Source: Solirhodobacter olei
GTDB taxonomy: Bacteria; Pseudomonadota; Alphaproteobacteria; Rhodobacterales; Rhodobacteraceae
DNA length: 64,000 nucleotides
NCBI RefSeq assembly: GCF_004010155.1
Contig: NZ_RRYH01000005.1
Location: 237,319 to 301,318 of the forward strand
Direction of reading: 5' to 3'
Positions 51,970 to 61,994 of the stretch are shown in pieces. Position 1 is the first letter of the stretch, and every line of letters starts with the position of its first letter. Below the pieces are notes generated by a model, which saw only the letters and a program-made list of their open reading frames with translations, made no database searches and had not been told where the DNA came from. A program made the position numbers and the translations under genes.

Positions 51970-53025
51970 ATGACGCCACAGACGCGCCGGGACGGGCACG
52001 ATCGCAATCCGCTCGACCGGGCCCTTCTTGATGCCGGCCCGTCATGGGCGGAGAAGCTTGGCTTTCTCCGCCGCGTCCTGCGGCCCGAGGTGGAGACGGA
52101 GACGCACACCGCGCATGTCTTCCTCGCCGGCAACCGCGCCTACAAGCTGAAGAAACCGGTCCGCCTCGGCTACCTCGATTTCCGGACCCTCGCTGCCCGC
52201 GAGGCGACCTGTCGCGAAGAGCTGCGGCTGAACCGCGAGCTGGCCGGCCCGGATGTCTACCTCGGCCTTGTGCCGCTCACCCTCGACGGTCCGCTGCAGC
52301 TCGACGGACATGGAAGGCCGGTCGACTGGCTGATCCTGATGCGGCGGCTCCCCGCGCACCGCATGCTCGATGCCATGCTCTCTCGCGGCGAAACGCCCGC
52401 TTCGGCCACGATCCGCGCCCTCTCCGCGCGCCTCGCCGGCTTCTACGCGGCGCGCCGGGCCGGGCCTGCCCGGCCAGGGGTCTACCTGCGCCACCTTCGG
52501 CAGGAGAGCTCCAGGAACCGGACAATCCTGCTTGACATGCAAGGCCATATCGCCGCCCCCGACCTCGACGCTCTCACGGCCGAGGGCCTGCGGCTTGTCG
52601 AAACGGTCGTGCCGGACATCAGCGCGCGCGAGGCGGAGCGAATGGTCGTGGATGGACATGGTGATCTCCGGCCGGAGCACATCTGCCTGACCGATCCGCC
52701 GGTGATCTTCGACCGGCTGGAGTTCGCGCCGGATTTCCGCATGATCGACATAGGCGACGAAGTGGGCTTCCTCGGCCTGGAATGCCGTCTTGCCGGCGCG
52801 CCCGGGATCGGTCCGCAGGTCGCAGGCATCCTGGCCGCCTCGGGCCTGCCGCCGCCACCGGCTGCCTTCGGGCGCGCCCTGGCCGTGTTCCGCTGCCTGA
52901 CCCGCGCGCGGCTCTGCATCGATCATCTGAACGATCCTGTACCACGCCGCGCCGCTCAGTGGCCGGAGCGGACGCGCGGCTATCTCGGAGAGGCCCGCCG
53001 GCTGCTCGCCATGTCTGACGGGTGA
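51970..53025 (+). CDS. Aminoglycoside phosphotransferase-like kinase (paralogue without the P-loop half)
   Basis: 351 residues of the same APH-like fold as the N-terminal part of the gene at 45363: AYKLKKPVRLGYLDF (ATP Lys), PVDWLILMRRLPA, and VVDGHGDLRPEHICL (catalytic loop), FDRLEFAPDFRMID. There is no C-terminal P-loop domain. The ATG at 51970 is the first in-frame start after the empty 350-bp gap. Substrate unknown. Having both the full and the half form in one island suggests a shared substrate or divergence after duplication. Confidence 0.78.
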   Translation: MTPQTRRDGHDRNPLDRALLDAGPSWAEKLGFLRRVLRPEVETETHTAHVFLAGNRAYKLKKPVRLGYLDFRTLAAREATCREELRLNRELAGPDVYLGLVPLTLDGPLQLDGHGRPVDWLILMRRLPAHRMLDAMLSRGETPASATIRALSARLAGFYAARRAGPARPGVYLRHLRQESSRNRTILLDMQGHIAAPDLDALTAEGLRLVETVVPDISAREAERMVVDGHGDLRPEHICLTDPPVIFDRLEFAPDFRMIDIGDEVGFLGLECRLAGAPGIGPQVAGILAASGLPPPPAAFGRALAVFRCLTRARLCIDHLNDPVPRRAAQWPERTRGYLGEARRLLAMSDG

Positions 53026-53078
53026 TCCGTGGATGCGCTCCGTATGGCCCCTGGCCATGCCCGTGCCGGCCACGCGGG

Positions 53079-53909
53079 CTACCCGGCCGATTGACCGTTG
53101 TCGCCCCCTTCGCCACGCCTGTGCGCGCGCCCGATCGAACGCACCACCTCCGCCACTTCTGCATCGCCAAGCGGCGGGCGGCACCGCATCCGGTTCCAGC
53201 CGAGCAGGAGTTCCAGGACAATGTCCGGATCCACGCCGTGCCAGAGCAGGTGGCCTGCAAAAGAGGCGATCGTGCCGTTGCGTCGCCCAGCCTCGACCCC
53301 GACCCGCACCAGTTCGCGCCAATAGGCAGGCGAATGTCCCCGATGGGCCCCGTCTCCAGGATCGCGAGGATCAAGCCAGACCGGCAGCGGCGCAAGGTCG
53401 AGATCCCCGGGCGACCGCCCAGCGCACCACGCATAGGGCCGCCCGCTTGGATGGATCGAGGGTGGCGCGATAATGATGCCGCCGTCGCCGCGCAGATCGA
53501 GCCCGGGTGCGAAGCCGGTACGATTTCGTACGTCCCCGCCCGGGTGAGCAAAATAGAGGTGCCGGCCGCCTCCGCCGGTCCGTACCTCGACGGTCCGCCG
53601 CAGCGCGCCGTGCCGCGCCTCCTCTGCGGCAAGCGACGACGCACCGCCGTTTGCCGGGTCGACATCAAGCACCACAAGGCCGGAGAGCCCGCCGGTGACA
53701 ACGGCCACTCCGGCACTCGGCCAGCGGCGGTACCAGCCCTTTACCTCGGCCTCGGACGGCCGGCGCTTTTGCAGCTCGCGCCAGGGCAGCAGCGGCCGCT
53801 TTCTGCGGGGCGACATCGGCACGGGCACCCAGCCACGCGCCAGATAGGCAAGCGCGGCAGCAAGCGCGGATCCGCCATCAGCGCCCGAAACGAACGACGC
53901 ATTCGGCAT
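53079..53909 (-). CDS. Orphan primase-polymerase (Prim-Pol) domain protein
   Basis: 276 residues. An archaeo-eukaryotic-primase-type domain is visible: LVVLDVDPANGG (metal-binding DxD), TGGGGRHLYFAHPGG (His motif), GLDLRGDGGIIIAPPS. A C-terminal helical part (about 200-265) resembles primase C-terminal domains. No helicase, integrase or other phage or plasmid gene lies nearby. Such proteins are usual on mobile replicons, so a role in repair or dormancy is open. The ATG at 53909 was chosen as the longest start; the 108 bp up to the acyl carrier gene hold nothing evident. Confidence 0.72.
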   Translation of the reverse strand: MPNASFVSGADGGSALAAALAYLARGWVPVPMSPRRKRPLLPWRELQKRRPSEAEVKGWYRRWPSAGVAVVTGGLSGLVVLDVDPANGGASSLAAEEARHGALRRTVEVRTGGGGRHLYFAHPGGDVRNRTGFAPGLDLRGDGGIIIAPPSIHPSGRPYAWCAGRSPGDLDLAPLPVWLDPRDPGDGAHRGHSPAYWRELVRVGVEAGRRNGTIASFAGHLLWHGVDPDIVLELLLGWNRMRCRPPLGDAEVAEVVRSIGRAHRRGEGGDNGQSAG

Positions 53910-54017
53910 GTGCGATCTCCAATGGCTTGACCAGGCGATCGCGGGAACAGCCGGATGGCCAGCACAGGCAGCCCGGGACGCTGTCGGCAGCGCATCCGGG
54001 ACGGGCGTCGATGGGAC

Positions 54018-54284
54018 TCACCCCCCAGTGCCCGCTGGCTTCGCCGTCTTTTCCGCCAGATAGGCAACGGCAAGATCGGGCGTCGCGATGCGCCGGTAAT
54101 CGGCTTCGGGAATGGCCACGCCGAAACGGGCGTTCAGCGCGATGACGAGATTCAGAATATCCATGGAGTCGAGCTCCAGATCGTCCTGCAGGTGATCGCC
54201 CCCGCCGATCGTCGCCGCGTCCAGGTCCGGCGCCACATGGGTGAGTTCCTCAAGAAAGGCGCGACGGATTTCATCATGTGTCAT
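54018..54284 (-). CDS. Acyl carrier protein
   Basis: 88 residues of ACP fold. The phosphopantetheine site is S40 in DLELDSMDILNL, the LDS motif. Its ATG overlaps the E2 gene by 4 bp. Acyl carriers are unexpected in a 2-oxo-acid dehydrogenase operon. It could carry an acyl product released from the E2 or supply an acyl chain such as octanoate for lipoylation; both are inference. Confidence 0.85.
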   Translation of the reverse strand: MTHDEIRRAFLEELTHVAPDLDAATIGGGDHLQDDLELDSMDILNLVIALNARFGVAIPEADYRRIATPDLAVAYLAEKTAKPAGTGG

Positions 54285-55477
54285 AGGGCCTCCGGAGACT
54301 GCAGCCTCTGATCGATCTCGGACAGAAAGCGCGCGCCAAGCCTGCCGTCACTCACGCGATGATCGGCGGCAAGCGTGAAGGTCACTGCGGGCCGGGCCAC
54401 CACCGCACCGTCGCGCACGAGCGCCATCGGCTGCGGGGCGCCCGACGTCACCAGCGCAACCTGGGGCGGCACGATGATGCCGGCCATGGACTCAACGCCA
54501 GTTTCGCCCAGACCGGAATAGGTCAGCGTGGCCATGTTCATCTCGGAAGACCGCAGCCGTCCGGCGCGAACCCGGGCTGTCAGGTCGCGCATCGCCCCCA
54601 TCAGCGCGGCAAGGCTCAGGCGATCGGCATCTAGGATCGCCGGCGCAACCAGCCCACCGCCCCTGAGCGCCACTGCAAGACCAAGGTGGACCCGCTCAGT
54701 GGGGTGAAAGCCCTCCGGGCCGAAATGCCCGTTGAAGGCGGCTTCGCTTGCGGCCGCCAGGGCCACCGCCTTCATCAGGAGCGCCCCCATCAGCAGCCGC
54801 TCCTCGGGTGGGCGGCCTGCATTGACCGCGTCGAGCCAGGCCATCGCCGCCCCCAGATCGACGGTGTGGGTGACGTAGTAATGGGGAATTTCCCGCTTCG
54901 AACGTGTCATCGCTGCCGCAATCGCCCGGCGCATCTCGGCAATAAAGGCACCGCGATCGGGTGCGGCTGACGTCGGTGCCGGCTCAGTCGCGGGGGCCGT
55001 GACATCGGCGAGCACAATCGCCCCGCCCGGCCCGCTTCCCTTGATGTCTGCAAGATCGATCCCCAGCTCGGCGGCCCGGGCGCGCGCGGCCGGAGAAGCC
55101 CCCAAGCCAGCCGCAACGCGCTGTTTCGGCGGTGAGGCTGTGGGCGCCGGGGTCAGGACCGGGGTCGGAGCTGCCGCCGGCATCCGGGCCTCCACAACCT
55201 CCGCGGCGGGTTGCGCCGCCGGGGCCGCAGCGGCGGCCTCGCCAATGCTCCGGATCTCGGCCAGAGCCGCCCCCACAGGCAGGGTCTGCCCCAGTTCCGC
55301 ATCGAGCCTCTCGACGATGCCGTCGTCGAACACCTCGATCTCGATCGCGCCTTTCTGAGTCTCGACCACAGCGACGACGTCGCCGTGCCTCACTTGGTCG
55401 CCGGGCTTGACCAGCCATTCGACCAGCTTGCCCGCCTCCATGTCGGCGCCGAGCGAGGGCATGGTGAAGACGGACAT
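54281..55477 (-). CDS. 2-oxo acid dehydrogenase E2 (dihydrolipoyl acyltransferase)
   Basis: 398 residues. The lipoyl domain has K42 in VETQKGAIEIEVF. A Pro/Ala-rich linker (about 85-120), a peripheral-subunit-binding domain (GASPAARARAAELGIDLADIKG), a second linker, and the acyltransferase domain ending in FTLAADHRVSDGRLGARFLSE (catalytic His) follow. It would transfer the acyl group from E1 to CoA. It lies 1 bp after the E1 gene and overlaps the ACP gene. No dihydrolipoamide dehydrogenase (E3) gene is in the window. Confidence 0.92.
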   Translation of the reverse strand: MSVFTMPSLGADMEAGKLVEWLVKPGDQVRHGDVVAVVETQKGAIEIEVFDDGIVERLDAELGQTLPVGAALAEIRSIGEAAAAAPAAQPAAEVVEARMPAAAPTPVLTPAPTASPPKQRVAAGLGASPAARARAAELGIDLADIKGSGPGGAIVLADVTAPATEPAPTSAAPDRGAFIAEMRRAIAAAMTRSKREIPHYYVTHTVDLGAAMAWLDAVNAGRPPEERLLMGALLMKAVALAAASEAAFNGHFGPEGFHPTERVHLGLAVALRGGGLVAPAILDADRLSLAALMGAMRDLTARVRAGRLRSSEMNMATLTYSGLGETGVESMAGIIVPPQVALVTSGAPQPMALVRDGAVVARPAVTFTLAADHRVSDGRLGARFLSEIDQRLQSPEAL

Positions 55478-55478
55478 C

Positions 55479-57485
55479 TCACGCCTTCCCCAACACGGAT
55501 TTCGCGGCGGCGACGATGCCGGGCACCTGCGGCAGGGAGGCGTCTTCAAGGTGCTTGGGATAGGGGATCGGGACCTCGGCCGAGCAGACCCGCCCTACCG
55601 GCGCGTCGAGGTGCCAGAAGGCCTGCTCCATGATCCGTGCCGCGATCTCGGCAGAGAGCGAGCCAGAGCGCCACCCCTCATCCACGATCACCGCGCGACG
55701 CGTGCGCGCAAGCGAGGCCATGATCGTGGCGTCATCGAGCGGGCGCAGCGACCGCAGGTCGATGACCTCGGCCTCGATCCCGTCGGCGGCCAGCGCCTCG
55801 GCCGCCTCCAGCGCCTTGTAGAGCGAACCGCCATAGGTGATCAGGCTCAGGTCGCGCCCGGGCCGTCGGATTGCCGCCTTGTCGATGTCCACGGGACCCG
55901 CGTTCTCGGGCAGCTTGCCCGTGCGATTGTAAAGCATGACGTTCTCGAAGATCAGCACCGGGTCCGGCTCCTGCAGTGCCGTCCAGAGCATGCCGCGCGC
56001 ATCCCCGAGCGTCGCCGGCGCCAGGACGCGAAGGCCGGGGATGTGGGCGTACCACCCCTCCAGCGAATGCGAATGCTGGGCGGCAAGCTGCCTGCCCGCC
56101 CCGGTCGCAAGGCGGATGACCAGCGGCACCCCGAACTGGCCGCCCGACATGTGGCGGATCGTGGCGGCGGTGTTCATGATCTGGTCGAGCGCCAGAAGGC
56201 TGAAGTTCACCGTCATCAGTTCCACGATCGGCCGCATGCCCGCAGCCGCCGCCCCCACTCCGGCGCCGGTGAAGCCGGATTCCGAAAGCGGCGTGTCGCG
56301 GATGCGCTCGGGGCCGAATTCGTCCATGAGCCCCTTGGAGACGGCATAGCAGCCGCCATAGGCGCCGACGTCCTCGCCCATCAGGAACACACGGTCGTCC
56401 TTCTGCATCGCCTCACGGATCGCCTGCCTGACGGCCTCGCGATAGGTCATCTCGACCGTCTCGGCCGAAGGCGCCGGCACGACGGGCGGCACCGGGCGCT
56501 CCGTGGCCATTACATGCGCGCTCAGCGTCTCCAGCGGCTCCCAGTCGCTCTTCTCGGCGAAGTCCACGGCGCCCGCGATCTCCCTTTCCACCTCGGCCTC
56601 GACCGCGGCCACCTCATCGGCATGGATCAGATGGTTCTGGCTGAGCCAGCCCTGAAACCGCTTGATCGGGCCCTTCTCGCGCCAGGCCTCCACCTCGGCC
56701 TTGTCGCGGTAAAGCTGCGCGTCGAACATCGAATGCGCCCGGAACCGGTAGGTGAGGCATTCCAGGAACTGCGGCTTGCCCGTCTCCCGGATCGCGGCCA
56801 GCGCCCGGCGGGCCGCGGCCTCGACCGCGACAACGTCCATCCCGTCAACCTGCATGGATGCGATGCCGTAGCTGGTCACCTTGGCATGGATGTCGGTGTT
56901 GGACTCGGTCCGCTTCAAGGCCGATCCCATGGCATAGCCGTTGTTCTCGCAGACAAAGAGCACCGGCAAGGACCACAGCGCGGCGAGGTTCATCGACTCG
57001 TGGAACTCGCCTTCGGCCACGGCGCCTTCTCCGAAGAAGCAGGCCGTCACATGCGGAAGCCCGCGCATCCGATCCGCCAGCCCGAGGCCCACCGCCAGCG
57101 GCAGGCCGCCGCCGACAATGGCATTACCGCCGTAAAAGTTGTGCGCCGCGTCGAAAATATGCATCGAGCCGCCGCGCCCGCCGGAGGAGCCGGTCGCCTT
57201 GCCGTACATCTCGGCCATCACCCGGTCCATCGGCACACCGCGGGCCAGCGCATGGCCATGCTCGCGGTAGGTCGCGACGATGCGATCCTCGGACCCGAGC
57301 ACGGGGATCACGCCGACCGCCACTGCCTCTTCGCCGTCATAGAGATGCAGGAAGCCGCGGATCTTCTCCTGGGTATAGAGTTCGGCGCACTTGTCCTCGA
57401 AGTGGCGGATACGGATCATCGCGGCAAGCAGCTCGCGCACATGATCGTGCGTCAGATGCGGCTTCAGACTGCTTTGCGTGGTCAT
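55479..57485 (-). CDS. Fused 2-oxo acid dehydrogenase E1 (alpha + beta in one chain)
   Basis: 668 residues. Residues 1-325 are E1-alpha with the thiamine-pyrophosphate motif [21 protein letters not shown]7-CENN; a Pro-rich linker ([13 protein letters not shown]) follows; residues 345-668 are E1-beta ([27 protein letters not shown]). The fusion is a known but minor variant. Acetoin, pyruvate or branched-chain 2-oxo acids are possible substrates; the alpha half resembles acetoin/pyruvate types. It overlaps the CoA ligase gene by 4 bp. Confidence 0.9.
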   Translation of the reverse strand: MTTQSSLKPHLTHDHVRELLAAMIRIRHFEDKCAELYTQEKIRGFLHLYDGEEAVAVGVIPVLGSEDRIVATYREHGHALARGVPMDRVMAEMYGKATGSSGGRGGSMHIFDAAHNFYGGNAIVGGGLPLAVGLGLADRMRGLPHVTACFFGEGAVAEGEFHESMNLAALWSLPVLFVCENNGYAMGSALKRTESNTDIHAKVTSYGIASMQVDGMDVVAVEAAARRALAAIRETGKPQFLECLTYRFRAHSMFDAQLYRDKAEVEAWREKGPIKRFQGWLSQNHLIHADEVAAVEAEVEREIAGAVDFAEKSDWEPLETLSAHVMATERPVPPVVPAPSAETVEMTYREAVRQAIREAMQKDDRVFLMGEDVGAYGGCYAVSKGLMDEFGPERIRDTPLSESGFTGAGVGAAAAGMRPIVELMTVNFSLLALDQIMNTAATIRHMSGGQFGVPLVIRLATGAGRQLAAQHSHSLEGWYAHIPGLRVLAPATLGDARGMLWTALQEPDPVLIFENVMLYNRTGKLPENAGPVDIDKAAIRRPGRDLSLITYGGSLYKALEAAEALAADGIEAEVIDLRSLRPLDDATIMASLARTRRAVIVDEGWRSGSLSAEIAARIMEQAFWHLDAPVGRVCSAEVPIPYPKHLEDASLPQVPGIVAAAKSVLGKA

Positions 57486-59221
57486 GATTCATCGCTCTCC
57501 AGCGTGGAAATGTCCCCCTCCGGCAGGCCCAGTTCGCGCGCCTTCAGAAGCCGGCGCATGATCTTGCCGGAGCGGGTCTTGGGCAGGGTCTTGCGGAACA
57601 CCACCTCGCGCGGGGCGACGGCGGGCCCCAGCTTCCTGCGCGCGAGCCCGCGGATTTCGCGCTCCAGCTCATCGGAAGGCTCGTGGCCCGGCTTCAGCGC
57701 GACATAGGCCTTGACGATCTCGCCCGCCGTCTCTTCCGGAATGCCGATCGCGGCCGCCTCGGCCACCGCCGGATGTTCGAGCAGGGCGCTCTCCACCTCG
57801 AACGGGCCGATCAGGTGGCCAGAGGACTTGATCAGGTCGTCGGCCCGGCCGACGAACCAGAAATATCCGTCGCCGTCGCGCATCGCGAGGTCGCCCGTCA
57901 GGTACCAGCCGCCCACGAAGCACTTCTTGTAACGCGCGTCCTCGTGCAGATAGGCCCGCATCATCGAGGGCCAGCCGGGGCGCAGCGCCAGCTCGCCGAT
58001 CTCACCGTCGCGACAGTCACGGACGCCATCGCCCTGGCGCTGAACGATCGCCGCCTCCACGCCCGGCAGCGGGCGGCCCATGGAGCCCGGGCGGACATCC
58101 ATCGCGCGGGTATTGGCGATCATGATGCCGCCAGTTTCGGTCTGCCACCAGTTGTCGTGGAACGGCCGCCCGAAGACCTCGTTGCTCCAGACCACCGCCT
58201 CCGGGTTCAGCGGCTCTCCGACCGATGCCATGAAGTGCAAGGACGAGAAGTCGTAGGGCTCTGCCGCTTCCCTGCCCGCCCGCATTATCATGCGGATGGC
58301 CGTGGGCGCGGTGTACCAGACCTCGACCTTTTCGCGCTGGAGCATGGAATACCAGCGCTCCAGCTCGAAATCCGCCTCGTCGACGATCATCGTCACCCGG
58401 TTCACCAGCGGCGCGATGATCCCATAGGACGTGCCGGTGACCCAGCCCGGATCTGCAGTGCACCAGTAGCGGGTGCCGGGGCTCAATTCGAGCGCGTAGC
58501 GCCCGGTTTCGGCATGCATGACGACGGCGCCGTGCACGTGCACCGCACCCTTCGGCCGGCCTGTGGTGCCCGACGTGAAATGGATCAGCGCGGGATCCTC
58601 GGGCTGCGTCGCCACAACCTCGAACCTGTCGGAAGCCGCCGCCATAGCGGGCCCCAGCGCCACACAGCCTTCGGGCGCCTCGTCCCCGATGATCAGTACC
58701 AGCTTCAGCGACGGGATCTCGCCGCGCCATGCGGCGATCTTGCGGCGGTAGGTGCCGGCATCCGTGACCAGCGCCGCCGCCTCGCCAATTTCCATCCGCA
58801 TCCGGATCGGGTCCGGACCAAAGGCCGAGAACAGCGGCGTGAAGACGAGTCCTGCCTTCAGTGTCCCAAGCGCGGCAATGTAAAGCGCGGGCACCCTGTC
58901 GGACAGGGCGAACAGTCGGTCGCCGGGCGCGAGGCCATGTGAGACGATGACATTGGCAAAACGGGCGGTCTGGCCGGACAGATCGGCGTAGCTGAAGCCC
59001 TGGCGGCTGCCGTCCTTGCCGAACCACAGGATTGCCGTCTCGCTCCCATGGCCCGCGGCGACATGTCGGTCCAGGGCTTCGTAGGCAATGTTCAGCCCGC
59101 CGCCGGGCAGTCCGTCCAGCATCTGCCGCGCGCTGTCCCAGGTGAAGTCCCTTCGGACCGCCTCTGACAGGTTGGCGGCGGCTTTTTCCGCTGCCCCCTT
59201 GCGGATCGTTGCCCAAGTCAT
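57482..59221 (-). CDS. Acetyl-CoA synthetase-like acyl-CoA ligase
   Basis: 579 residues of the ANL family: [21 protein letters not shown] (P-loop), [13 protein letters not shown], and the C-terminal [10 protein letters not shown] containing the lysine that Pat-type acetylases modify and AcuC-type deacetylases release. At 579 residues it is shorter than AcsA (about 650), mainly by its N-terminus. It activates a carboxylate, probably acetate or a short acid, to the CoA ester. It heads a four-gene operon with E1, E2 and ACP. The ATG at 59221 was chosen over an upstream start at 59278, which lacks family residues. Confidence 0.88.
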   Translation of the reverse strand: MTWATIRKGAAEKAAANLSEAVRRDFTWDSARQMLDGLPGGGLNIAYEALDRHVAAGHGSETAILWFGKDGSRQGFSYADLSGQTARFANVIVSHGLAPGDRLFALSDRVPALYIAALGTLKAGLVFTPLFSAFGPDPIRMRMEIGEAAALVTDAGTYRRKIAAWRGEIPSLKLVLIIGDEAPEGCVALGPAMAAASDRFEVVATQPEDPALIHFTSGTTGRPKGAVHVHGAVVMHAETGRYALELSPGTRYWCTADPGWVTGTSYGIIAPLVNRVTMIVDEADFELERWYSMLQREKVEVWYTAPTAIRMIMRAGREAAEPYDFSSLHFMASVGEPLNPEAVVWSNEVFGRPFHDNWWQTETGGIMIANTRAMDVRPGSMGRPLPGVEAAIVQRQGDGVRDCRDGEIGELALRPGWPSMMRAYLHEDARYKKCFVGGWYLTGDLAMRDGDGYFWFVGRADDLIKSSGHLIGPFEVESALLEHPAVAEAAAIGIPEETAGEIVKAYVALKPGHEPSDELEREIRGLARRKLGPAVAPREVVFRKTLPKTRSGKIMRRLLKARELGLPEGDISTLESDES

Positions 59222-59346
59222 CGCGCGCCCCGCTCCGGTCCTCAAGTCAACGCTCAAGGCCCGATCTGATCCCCGCAAAATGCCGGCCTGCCTTCATCAC
59301 GAGGCCCGCTTCACGACGAGCCTGTCGCCCGATGGCGGCGCATGCA

Positions 59347-59360
59347 TTGACGGGTGTCAT
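59347..59360. promoter_or_regulatory. FNR-like palindrome upstream of the CoA ligase-E1-E2-ACP operon
   Basis: TTGACGGGTGTCAT is TTGAC-N4-GTCAT, with perfect inverted arms TGAC/GTCA, 126-139 bp before the ligase start. A long leader would be needed. Confidence 0.5.
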
Positions 59361-59427
59361 TTTTCCTTTTGCGGCAGGCGGGCGCGCGTTCGCCGGAGAT
59401 GGGCGGACGCTTTCATACGACCGGACT

Positions 59428-60096
59428 TTACGCCTGAAGGATGACGATCGTCGCGGCACTGCCGGTCAGAAGCAGGGCAGAGACCGCGAACAGCCCAAAC
59501 GCCAGGACGACAGCCGCCGGCCGCCCGCGCAGAACCGACGCCAGCGGCCCGACCGTGGCGCGCCGCGCGGAGTGCCGGACCAGAACCCGGTGGATGGCGG
59601 TCGCATAGACCGGTATCGCGCTGCCAAGTGTCGCATAGAAATAAACGCCAGAGAGGTTCGAGAATCGCGCCGAGGCCGCCAGCGTCGGCCCGACCACCCG
59701 AAGCGCCAGCCAGTGGTCCCCGCCAAAGGACCCGAACCAGTCCGCCGACAGGAAATAGATCAAGCCGTGCAGGACGATGAACACGGCGACTCTCAGCGGC
59801 GGATCGATGAGAAGGAGGCGCGCCAGCGCCCCGTCGGGAAAATTCCGCGCCGCCACGACCGCGTAAAGGAAGAAGCCGAGATAATTGACGGTAAAGACCA
59901 CGAGCAGACCGTTGGTCACGACCTGCCGCAGAAACAGGCGTAACGCGAGCCCGTTGTCCATGAGCATCGGGCCAAAGCCGGGCCTGAGAGCCACGTAGAT
60001 CAACAAAAGCGGAACAAGGCCTCCGCAACTGACGGCCAGCGCATTCAGCGAAAATCGCCAGAAGGGCATGTCGACGGAGAAGTATCTCTCGATCAT
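59428..60096 (-). CDS. Multi-pass membrane protein, unknown
   Basis: 222 residues with about six hydrophobic helices (for example LIYVALRPGF near the N terminus, VVFTVNYLGFFLYAVVAA and a C-terminal AVVLAFGLFAVSALLL). A loop LIYFLSADWFGSFGGDHWLALRVVGP is notable for Trp/His. The ATG at 60096 follows AAGGAACG; longer upstream frames have no ribosome site. I do not recognise the family. The 237 bp upstream hold no gene. Confidence 0.6.
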   Translation of the reverse strand: MIERYFSVDMPFWRFSLNALAVSCGGLVPLLLIYVALRPGFGPMLMDNGLALRLFLRQVVTNGLLVVFTVNYLGFFLYAVVAARNFPDGALARLLLIDPPLRVAVFIVLHGLIYFLSADWFGSFGGDHWLALRVVGPTLAASARFSNLSGVYFYATLGSAIPVYATAIHRVLVRHSARRATVGPLASVLRGRPAAVVLAFGLFAVSALLLTGSAATIVILQA

Positions 60097-60333
60097 CGTT
60101 CCTTGATACGGCAGCGATGGGCATGCGTCGACAGGGCGATGAAGGCAACGGCCGCGCCGGCACGACGACCAAGCAACGGGCACCATCTTACCGCTGCCTG
60201 CTTTCGTCACTCCCAGGCTGACGCCTTCAGCCAGTGGAAGACGATGACCTGTGAACCGGTCGCCTTAACACACGGGACCACATTGTCTCCGCCAGAAAGA
60301 ACAGCCTGACAAAGCCCGACCGGCCGCGCCCGT

Positions 60334-61992
60334 CTACTCCGCCAGTCGCTGCGGCTCCGGGCAACCCGCGTAAAGCAGGTCGAGCTTGGCCTGAGCGACC
60401 CCGAGGCCGAGCACGTCATTAATCAGCGCTTTGATCGCCGTCCCCTCCACGCCGGTTCCGGCGCGAATTTTCGGGATCGCCGCCGAAAGATCATTCAGGA
60501 CCGGGTCCAGCGTGTGCGAACTGGCATCAAGGGAGCTCGAGAACAGGCAGCCGAGCGAATTGGCGCATCGGGAACCGGTTGAGCTTCCCTGGCCGCCTTG
60601 GGCGCTGGAAAGGATCGTTGCAACGGAACCGAGAACCCGTGAGGTGAGCCCCGGGATATCGGGCCCGATCGTCGGTCCCAGAGTCCGCACGGGGTCGTTT
60701 TCAGCCTGGTAGCGGGTGAACGTGATCTCTTGCTGTGTCGGCGGCGCCACCGCGTCCGTGATCTGGCCGACTCCGGAACTGTTCAGGGGGACGCCGAGCA
60801 CTCTTGCGCCGATCCGGACATCTGCCAGGCTCGCCCGCACCGGATCGAAATCGGCCACGACGTCGTCCTGGTGCCACGAGCAGGCATCAGCGCGGTCGGT
60901 AAGCCGCGCCGACGCATTGGCGAGATGGACGGAGAGCGAGAGTTCGAACAGGTGGTTTATCTTCACCTTCGGCAGGTCCAGCCGGATCTGGCTTGTCCGC
61001 GCCACCGCCGCCGGATCGCCGGGCACGGCGCCAAGCACGATCTGCCGCGGATCGCCAATCGTCACCTTCGCCTGGACTTCTCCGACAGAGGGCAGGGTCA
61101 GCGTGGTGTCGACATCGGCCACCCGCTTGCCGAGAAGCTCCGCGCTCGCCAGCACAATGTCGGAGACATTCAACGACATGGGGGGCAGCGGTTGGCCGAC
61201 CCGGACCTTGCGCAAGTCGGGCGACATATAGATCACGTCGCCGAGCCTGATCGTTTGGCCGCCGCCTGACACCGGCACCCCGAGCGCCGCGTTCAACACC
61301 GAGGCCACCGGAAGCTCGGCGTCCAGGATATCGCCATACGTCGTGTCCGACCCGCTGGGCGTAAGCAGGCTTGCCTGGGTCGACAGCGCGTCGAGAAAGC
61401 CCTGCCCCGAGATCGCTGTGTCGATACCGCGGCCGGAGCAGAGGACGTGAACCTGGGCCCCGATCAACGGCTCAAGGATCGGCCTCAGCAGGTTTGCCTC
61501 CAGCAGGCAATTTGACAGGGCGAAGCTGACACGCGGGTCCTGGATCGCGACGGCGGATCTCGTGAGCACAATGTTGGCGTGGGGGACGAAGAGATTCAGG
61601 AGATAGAGCAGCCCGTGGGCGCGCACCACCACCCGCACAGCATTCTGACCCGCGACAGAACCCTGATCAGCTGCCGCAGTGAACACACCGTTGGTGAGCG
61701 CGCCGATCTGGATCTGCGAATCTGGCGTGGGCAGTGTCGGATACCGCGTATTGGCCGCGATCGTTTCTCTTGCCATGTCCCGCATGGTTTCCGCGGACGA
61801 GAAGTTCCGGATCGCCGTCATCGCCGCCATGTCGGCCTGAGCCTGAACATAGCGCTTCTCCGCCTCCAGGCTGGTCATGTCGATCGCGACCGCAGCGGCG
61901 AAGAGGAGGATCGGCATCAGGATCAGCGCCGAAGTCGAGAAAACCCCATCTTCGGCTCGGATGAAACCGGCCAGCACACGCAGAACTCGCAT
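60334..61992 (-). CDS. tadG: TadG-like pilus assembly protein
   Basis: 552 residues. An N-terminal hydrophobic helix in GVFSTSALILMPILLFAAAVAID followed by EAEKRYVQAQADMAAMTAIR is the TadG/TadE_F type leader (the processed Flp-like region). The long extracytoplasmic domain is Cys-poor until a CSWHQDD and a C-terminal CANSLGCLFSS pair. TadG proteins belong to the Tad/Flp pilus systems and may be surface-exposed. The ATG at 61992 lies 2 bp after tadE. The other tad genes are not in the window. Confidence 0.75.
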   Translation of the reverse strand: MRVLRVLAGFIRAEDGVFSTSALILMPILLFAAAVAIDMTSLEAEKRYVQAQADMAAMTAIRNFSSAETMRDMARETIAANTRYPTLPTPDSQIQIGALTNGVFTAAADQGSVAGQNAVRVVVRAHGLLYLLNLFVPHANIVLTRSAVAIQDPRVSFALSNCLLEANLLRPILEPLIGAQVHVLCSGRGIDTAISGQGFLDALSTQASLLTPSGSDTTYGDILDAELPVASVLNAALGVPVSGGGQTIRLGDVIYMSPDLRKVRVGQPLPPMSLNVSDIVLASAELLGKRVADVDTTLTLPSVGEVQAKVTIGDPRQIVLGAVPGDPAAVARTSQIRLDLPKVKINHLFELSLSVHLANASARLTDRADACSWHQDDVVADFDPVRASLADVRIGARVLGVPLNSSGVGQITDAVAPPTQQEITFTRYQAENDPVRTLGPTIGPDIPGLTSRVLGSVATILSSAQGGQGSSTGSRCANSLGCLFSSSLDASSHTLDPVLNDLSAAIPKIRAGTGVEGTAIKALINDVLGLGVAQAKLDLLYAGCPEPQRLAE

Positions 61993-61994
61993 CC

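Noticed and set aside
53910..53945. TTGAC in front of the Prim-Pol gene as a FNR box
   Set aside because: The second half site is CGATC, not close to ATCAA or GTCAA.
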